Source: Lachnospiraceae bacterium A4 (GTDB lineage: Bacteria > Bacillota > Clostridia > Lachnospirales > Lachnospiraceae). Taken from it: a DNA stretch of 37,094 nt. Positions within the stretch are counted from its first letter, which is position 1, and each line of letters opens with the position of its first letter. The DNA lies in contig KE159564.1 of assembly GCA_000403215.2 (NCBI GenBank), positions 1 to 37,094 on the forward strand, written 5' to 3'. The notes below the pieces were generated by a model. That model ran no database searches. It saw only the letters and a program-made list of their open reading frames with translations, and was not told the origin of the DNA. The position numbers were made by a program, and so were the translations under genes. This document shows, in pieces, positions 34,180 through 37,094 of this stretch.

Positions 34180-34944
34180 ATGAAGAAACAGATATTGAGG
34201 AGATTTATGGGAATTGCCGCGGCTGCAATCATAACAGTGACCATGCAAAACCCTGTACAGGTCAGGGCAGCCGAAAAATTTGACCCTGTATTTTATGCCG
34301 CCGTGTATGCGGATGTGGCAGCAGTATTCGGAACAGATGCAGAAGCCCTGTACAACCATTACATTGCTTTCGGACAGAAAGAGGGACGGATGCCATATGC
34401 CGGGGCAGCAGGCGGTGAAGCCGTTGATGGGATTGCAGATACGGCAGCAGTGGCAGCAGAAACTTCCGCAGTAACAGATGACACGGTTAATGGTATCGTA
34501 ACAATCGACAAACTGCAGAATGACACCAGCCTGAAAAAGAAAATGACAGATGCAGAATTCCAAACGGCTTACAATGAGGCACTCAAAATCGTGCAGCCGC
34601 TTGTCGGATTAAGCAGGGAAGAACAGGCAATGGGAATCATGACTGCCCTCAGGAATATGGTTGACAGCGGGCAGGTCGCATATTCCACAAGCTACCCCCA
34701 CTATAATGATGCATACGGCTATCTTGTAAACCATGTGGCATCCTGTGCCGGCTCCACCAGGACAACCGGGCTATGCCTTAACATGCTTGGCATCAATTAC
34801 GAGCATGTCCATGAGAACCAATGGTGCCACCAGTGGTGCAGGGCTGACCTGGACGGGACAACATGGGTGGTAGACCCTTATGCCTATACCTGTACCCCGG
34901 AGGCTTATGCATACTGGCACCCGCTCGCTGACTGCGGACAGTAA
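34180..34944 (+). CDS. Secreted transglutaminase-like (cysteine protease fold) protein
   Basis: 254 residues. A Sec signal peptide (MKKQILRRFMGIAAAAII... cleaved near VRA-AEK) is followed by one FDPVFYAAVYADVAAVFGTD...HYIAFGQKEGRMPY repeat, a unit common in surface proteins of Lachnospiraceae, an Ala/Thr linker, and a C-terminal transglutaminase-like domain. Candidate catalytic residues are Cys in VASCAGSTRTTGLCLNMLG, His in CHQWCRADLDG and Asp in WVVDPYAY. Start chosen with AGGAGG 9 nt upstream; an in-frame ATG at 34126 is rejected. Likely extracellular; substrate unknown. Confidence 0.8.
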   Translation: MKKQILRRFMGIAAAAIITVTMQNPVQVRAAEKFDPVFYAAVYADVAAVFGTDAEALYNHYIAFGQKEGRMPYAGAAGGEAVDGIADTAAVAAETSAVTDDTVNGIVTIDKLQNDTSLKKKMTDAEFQTAYNEALKIVQPLVGLSREEQAMGIMTALRNMVDSGQVAYSTSYPHYNDAYGYLVNHVASCAGSTRTTGLCLNMLGINYEHVHENQWCHQWCRADLDGTTWVVDPYAYTCTPEAYAYWHPLADCGQ

Positions 34945-34994
34945 AATACCGATTCAAAATATTGTAATTTTTGCACATAGAAAGAGAATCCGCA

Positions 34995-35303
34995 ATGAAA
35001 CCTTTAAAACACACCATTTTAATCCTTTCCTTATTATTTTTATTATCCGGTTCCGGTTTTTTTACCATAAACACTTCTGCATCCGGAACCTCCCAGCCCC
35101 CTGTTTACTACGTCCGCTTCTCAGGTACAGGGCTTGGTATCTATGCAGATCCGTCTCTGGCAGGAGAGCCCACAGCCCTGCTCCCCGACGGCACTTATGT
35201 ACAGCTCCTGTCCGGTCCGGTGGATTCCCTCGCCAGAATACGGATATGTGGCACAGGGCAGGAATCTCTACGAGCTTATCCTTGGAAACAGTTCCGCTCC
35301 TAA
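34995..35303 (+). CDS. Secreted M14 carboxypeptidase, 5' part (frameshifted)
   Basis: A signal peptide (MKPLKHTILILSLLFLLSG...) and an SH3-like stretch (YVRFSGTGLGIYADPS, LLPDGTYVQLLSG) run to about 35226, after which the frame degenerates. The carboxypeptidase body continues in another phase. Removing one C of 35227-35229 joins them as VDSSPEYGYVAQGRNL. Ribosome site weak (AAAGAGA). Probably the second gene of the transglutaminase unit. Confidence 0.6.
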   Translation: MKPLKHTILILSLLFLLSGSGFFTINTSASGTSQPPVYYVRFSGTGLGIYADPSLAGEPTALLPDGTYVQLLSGPVDSLARIRICGTGQESLRAYPWKQFRS

Positions 35304-36084
35304 AAGCATACTGATCCATGCAGGTATCCATGCCCGTGAATACATCAATCCGTACCTGATCATGGAACAATTGGAACAGATGCTTGAATGCTATGAATGC
35401 GGCAGTTTCCATGGGAGGGGCTACCGGGAGCTGCTTGACGGTATGGCAGTCCACATTGTGCCCATGGTCAACCCTGACGGCATAGCAGTCAGCCAGTTTG
35501 GTGAAGGCGGCCTCCGGTCACCGGAGCTGGTACAGGTACTGCAGGCCTGCTATGCATACGATACAGCTTCCGGACGGACGAAAAGCTCCTATGCAGGCTA
35601 TCTTGCACGGTGGAAGGCCAATGCCCGCGGGACGGATCTCAACAAAAACTTCGTCACGGGATTTGGCTCTGATGCAAAGACACTGCTTCCCTCCTATGCG
35701 GGATATCCGGGAGCAGCCCCCTTTACCGAGCCGGAAACCCTGTCGCTCGGAGCCGTCACCCTGCTGTGCCGTCCGTCTGTTATTATAAACTACCATTCCA
35801 TGGGGGAAGTGGCATACTGGGACACCAGGGAAAGCCTGTATACAGGGATAAATACAGAGTTTTCCAGCTATATGCTGTCGCTGGTGCCCTATAAAAGAAT
35901 GGGGAGCGGGACTGCCTCGGGAAGCTATCTGGACTGGATCTACAGCGGTGATAATCCCGTATGTTCCATCACTTTTGAGACAGGAAATGCGGAATGCCCG
36001 TTTACCTTTGAACAGTATCCGAAGATATGGCTCCAGCACTCCCTTGTAATGCAGGCAGCCATGGAGTATGCATACATTCACTGA
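35134..36084 (+). CDS. M14-family zinc carboxypeptidase, main body (frameshifted)
   Basis: The real domain begins near SPEYGYVAQGRNLYELILGN (about 35229). It has the M14 landmarks: HAREYI (HxxE zinc ligands), NPDG, DLNKNF in place of the usual NLNRNF, the third ligand in NYHSMG, and the catalytic Glu in ITFETGN. It resembles D,L-/gamma-D-glutamyl-type peptidoglycan carboxypeptidases found with SH3 domains. The first about 32 codons of this frame are not real coding sequence. As it stands the enzyme lacks a signal peptide in phase, so it is probably not secreted. Confidence 0.75.
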   Translation: MVSMQIRLWQESPQPCSPTALMYSSCPVRWIPSPEYGYVAQGRNLYELILGNSSAPKSILIHAGIHAREYINPYLIMEQLEQMLECYECGSFHGRGYRELLDGMAVHIVPMVNPDGIAVSQFGEGGLRSPELVQVLQACYAYDTASGRTKSSYAGYLARWKANARGTDLNKNFVTGFGSDAKTLLPSYAGYPGAAPFTEPETLSLGAVTLLCRPSVIINYHSMGEVAYWDTRESLYTGINTEFSSYMLSLVPYKRMGSGTASGSYLDWIYSGDNPVCSITFETGNAECPFTFEQYPKIWLQHSLVMQAAMEYAYIH

Positions 36085-36095
36085 CACCTAAAAAG

Positions 36096-36128
36096 CGGTA
36101 ATGGCAATCGTTTCCATTACTGTTTTTT
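36096..36128 (+). terminator. Terminator after the carboxypeptidase gene
   Basis: CGGTAATGG (36096-36104) pairs with CCATTACTG (36114-36122), followed by T6. Confidence 0.8.
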
Positions 36129-36245
36129 GACAAAACTTATTCTTATCTGCTGTTCTGGTATCCTTACTGCAAGGGCAGGGTGATTTATACCAAAATGCCT
36201 ATAGTTCACAAAACATCAAATTATTACTTATAGTTCGTAAACAAC

Positions 36246-36285
36246 AAGGCATACCAGATAAGTCCACCTTATCCGATATGCCTTT
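36246..36285. terminator. Hairpin, probable bidirectional terminator
   Basis: AAGGCATA and ATAAG pair with CTTAT and TATGCCTT, with a small internal bulge. It lies between convergent units. Just left of it TATAGTTC occurs twice (about 36200 and 36231). No gene in 36129-36356. Confidence 0.55.
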
Positions 36286-36356
36286 AAATTAAATGGTAGA
36301 AAAGTAACACCTGGATCAAAAATAATCATGTAATACACATCATATTCCTGCTGCCA

Positions 36357-37094
36357 TCAGCAAACCATAACCCCGTCCGCATCCGCGATTTTCGTTCCCG
36401 TCTTTTTATCGTTCAGTTCCGTCGTAATCCTCGGCACATATATGATCTGGTTCAGGTCGGCAATATCCGTATGTGATGCAACGATCGACCGTGCATCGTC
36501 GCCGTCATACCGCTGTATCACATACAGCTCGCCGTATACCACGAATGTCATGCCGTTGTAATCTTCCGTGCCGAACTTCCTCGTATCCACCTCAAACGAA
36601 AGCCTTGCCGCCCTGCAGATGATTCCGGTGTGAACACGACGGAGTTCTGTGCGAGCCTTCCATCCGTGCCCAAAACGGTCACATTCGTACCGGTCGTGAT
36701 GCTCTGGTTTTTGTCGAGCACATAGCCTTTCAGCTCATAGGTAAAGCCCGGTATTAGGTTCTCATAGCTGAATGTGTCTATAATCGTCGTGGAGCCGTCT
36801 GCAAACGACGTCTTCGTGAATGTGTCGCTGTCAATCGCACTCGTCCACACCTTCGGCACATGGATGGTCTGGTCCTCGTCCAGAAGGACCTGATGCTCCG
36901 CCACAAGATGCTTCCTGCGCCGTAGCCATTTTCGAGGTACATCCGCTCGTACACCACCAGTGTCCTGCCAGCGAAGATTTCCGCATCGACGTCAAACGTC
37001 ATCCCGCTGCCCTCATGGTTCTCCGGGATGACGTCGCCATATGTGAGGTACTGGTTGTCCTGTAAGTCAAAATCAGCTTTAAAATAGGTCGTGA
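36357..37094 (-). pseudogene. VaFE-repeat surface protein, degenerate fragment
   Basis: Three phases must be combined to read one protein: MTFDVDAEIFAGRTLVVYER and ENGYGAGSIL, then AEHQVLLDEDQTIHVPKV and TIIDTFSYENLIPGFTYELKG, then SFEVDTRKFGTEDYNGMTFV and VASHTDIADLNQIIYVP. These are the core motifs of VaFE (Cna-B-like, LPXTG-anchored adhesin) repeats. Single-base shifts fall near 36905 and 36610-36620, and the 3' end stops abruptly at 36357 without an anchor. The 5' end is beyond the right edge. The gene is dead or assembled with errors. Confidence 0.7.

Noticed and set aside
36190-36240. TATAGTTC pair as a third att core copy
   Set aside because: It matches only TTATAGTT of the 17-mer, diverges afterwards and lacks the associated flank.

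Overview
The window looks like a chromosomal segment of a spore-forming Lachnospiraceae-type Clostridium. The evidence is the syntenic rpsT / gpr / spoIIP block, a methionine T-box in front of a methionyl-tRNA synthetase, strong Shine-Dalgarno sequences, and an accessory repertoire typical of that family (Sel1-repeat proteins, VaFE surface repeats, DUF4428 zinc ribbon, FG-GAP lipoprotein). Genus cannot be fixed from sequence alone.

Region 1 (about 1-11.75 kb) is conserved chromosome and every gene in it is intact. At the left edge two tandem strong promoters point out of the window and look like the P1/P2 pair of a stable-RNA (probably rRNA) operon. Then come metG with its T-box, the trxA-ArAE exporter pair, gpr-spoIIP (spore germination protease and engulfment/cortex amidase), the divergent rpsT, and a tightly overlapping leftward operon: small protein, hybrid histidine kinase, PflA-like radical SAM protein, HAD hydrolase, small protein.

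Region 2 (about 11.8-24.55 kb) is an AT-rich island. Two related terminator hairpins, each followed by the identical 17 bp TTATTTATAGTTGACAA, lie at its edges, and a tyrosine recombinase sits just inside the right one; this looks like attL/attR. Inside are two tandem broken excisionase-like genes, a gene-poor kilobase, a leftward defence-like cluster (about 200-aa unknown protein, adenosine-deaminase-fold protein resembling RADAR RdrB, 967-aa SIR2-domain protein), two tiny membrane proteins, an IS1595-type transposase remnant and an Rpn-type nuclease. No RdrA ATPase is present, so a deaminase plus NAD-consuming sirtuin pairing is the most novel candidate system here. The deaminase is split by a one-base shift that separates its catalytic Asp residues from the rest, and the integrase has Trp in place of the second catalytic Arg, so the island may be immobilised and partly decayed.

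Region 3 (about 24.6-37 kb) is a second accessory block of higher GC: a SprT-like protein with HQxxH in place of HExxH, unknown genes, a DUF4428 protein, two paralogous XRE repressors, two Sel1-repeat proteins, two lipoproteins, a secreted transglutaminase-like protein, a frameshifted M14 carboxypeptidase and a degenerate VaFE surface protein at the right edge. Several promoters in this block share not only -35/-10 boxes but also the 16-bp spacer sequence, which suggests one regulon under the XRE paralogs.

Nearly all single-base lesions (at least eight) fall in regions 2 and 3, many in or beside short homopolymers; none is seen in region 1.
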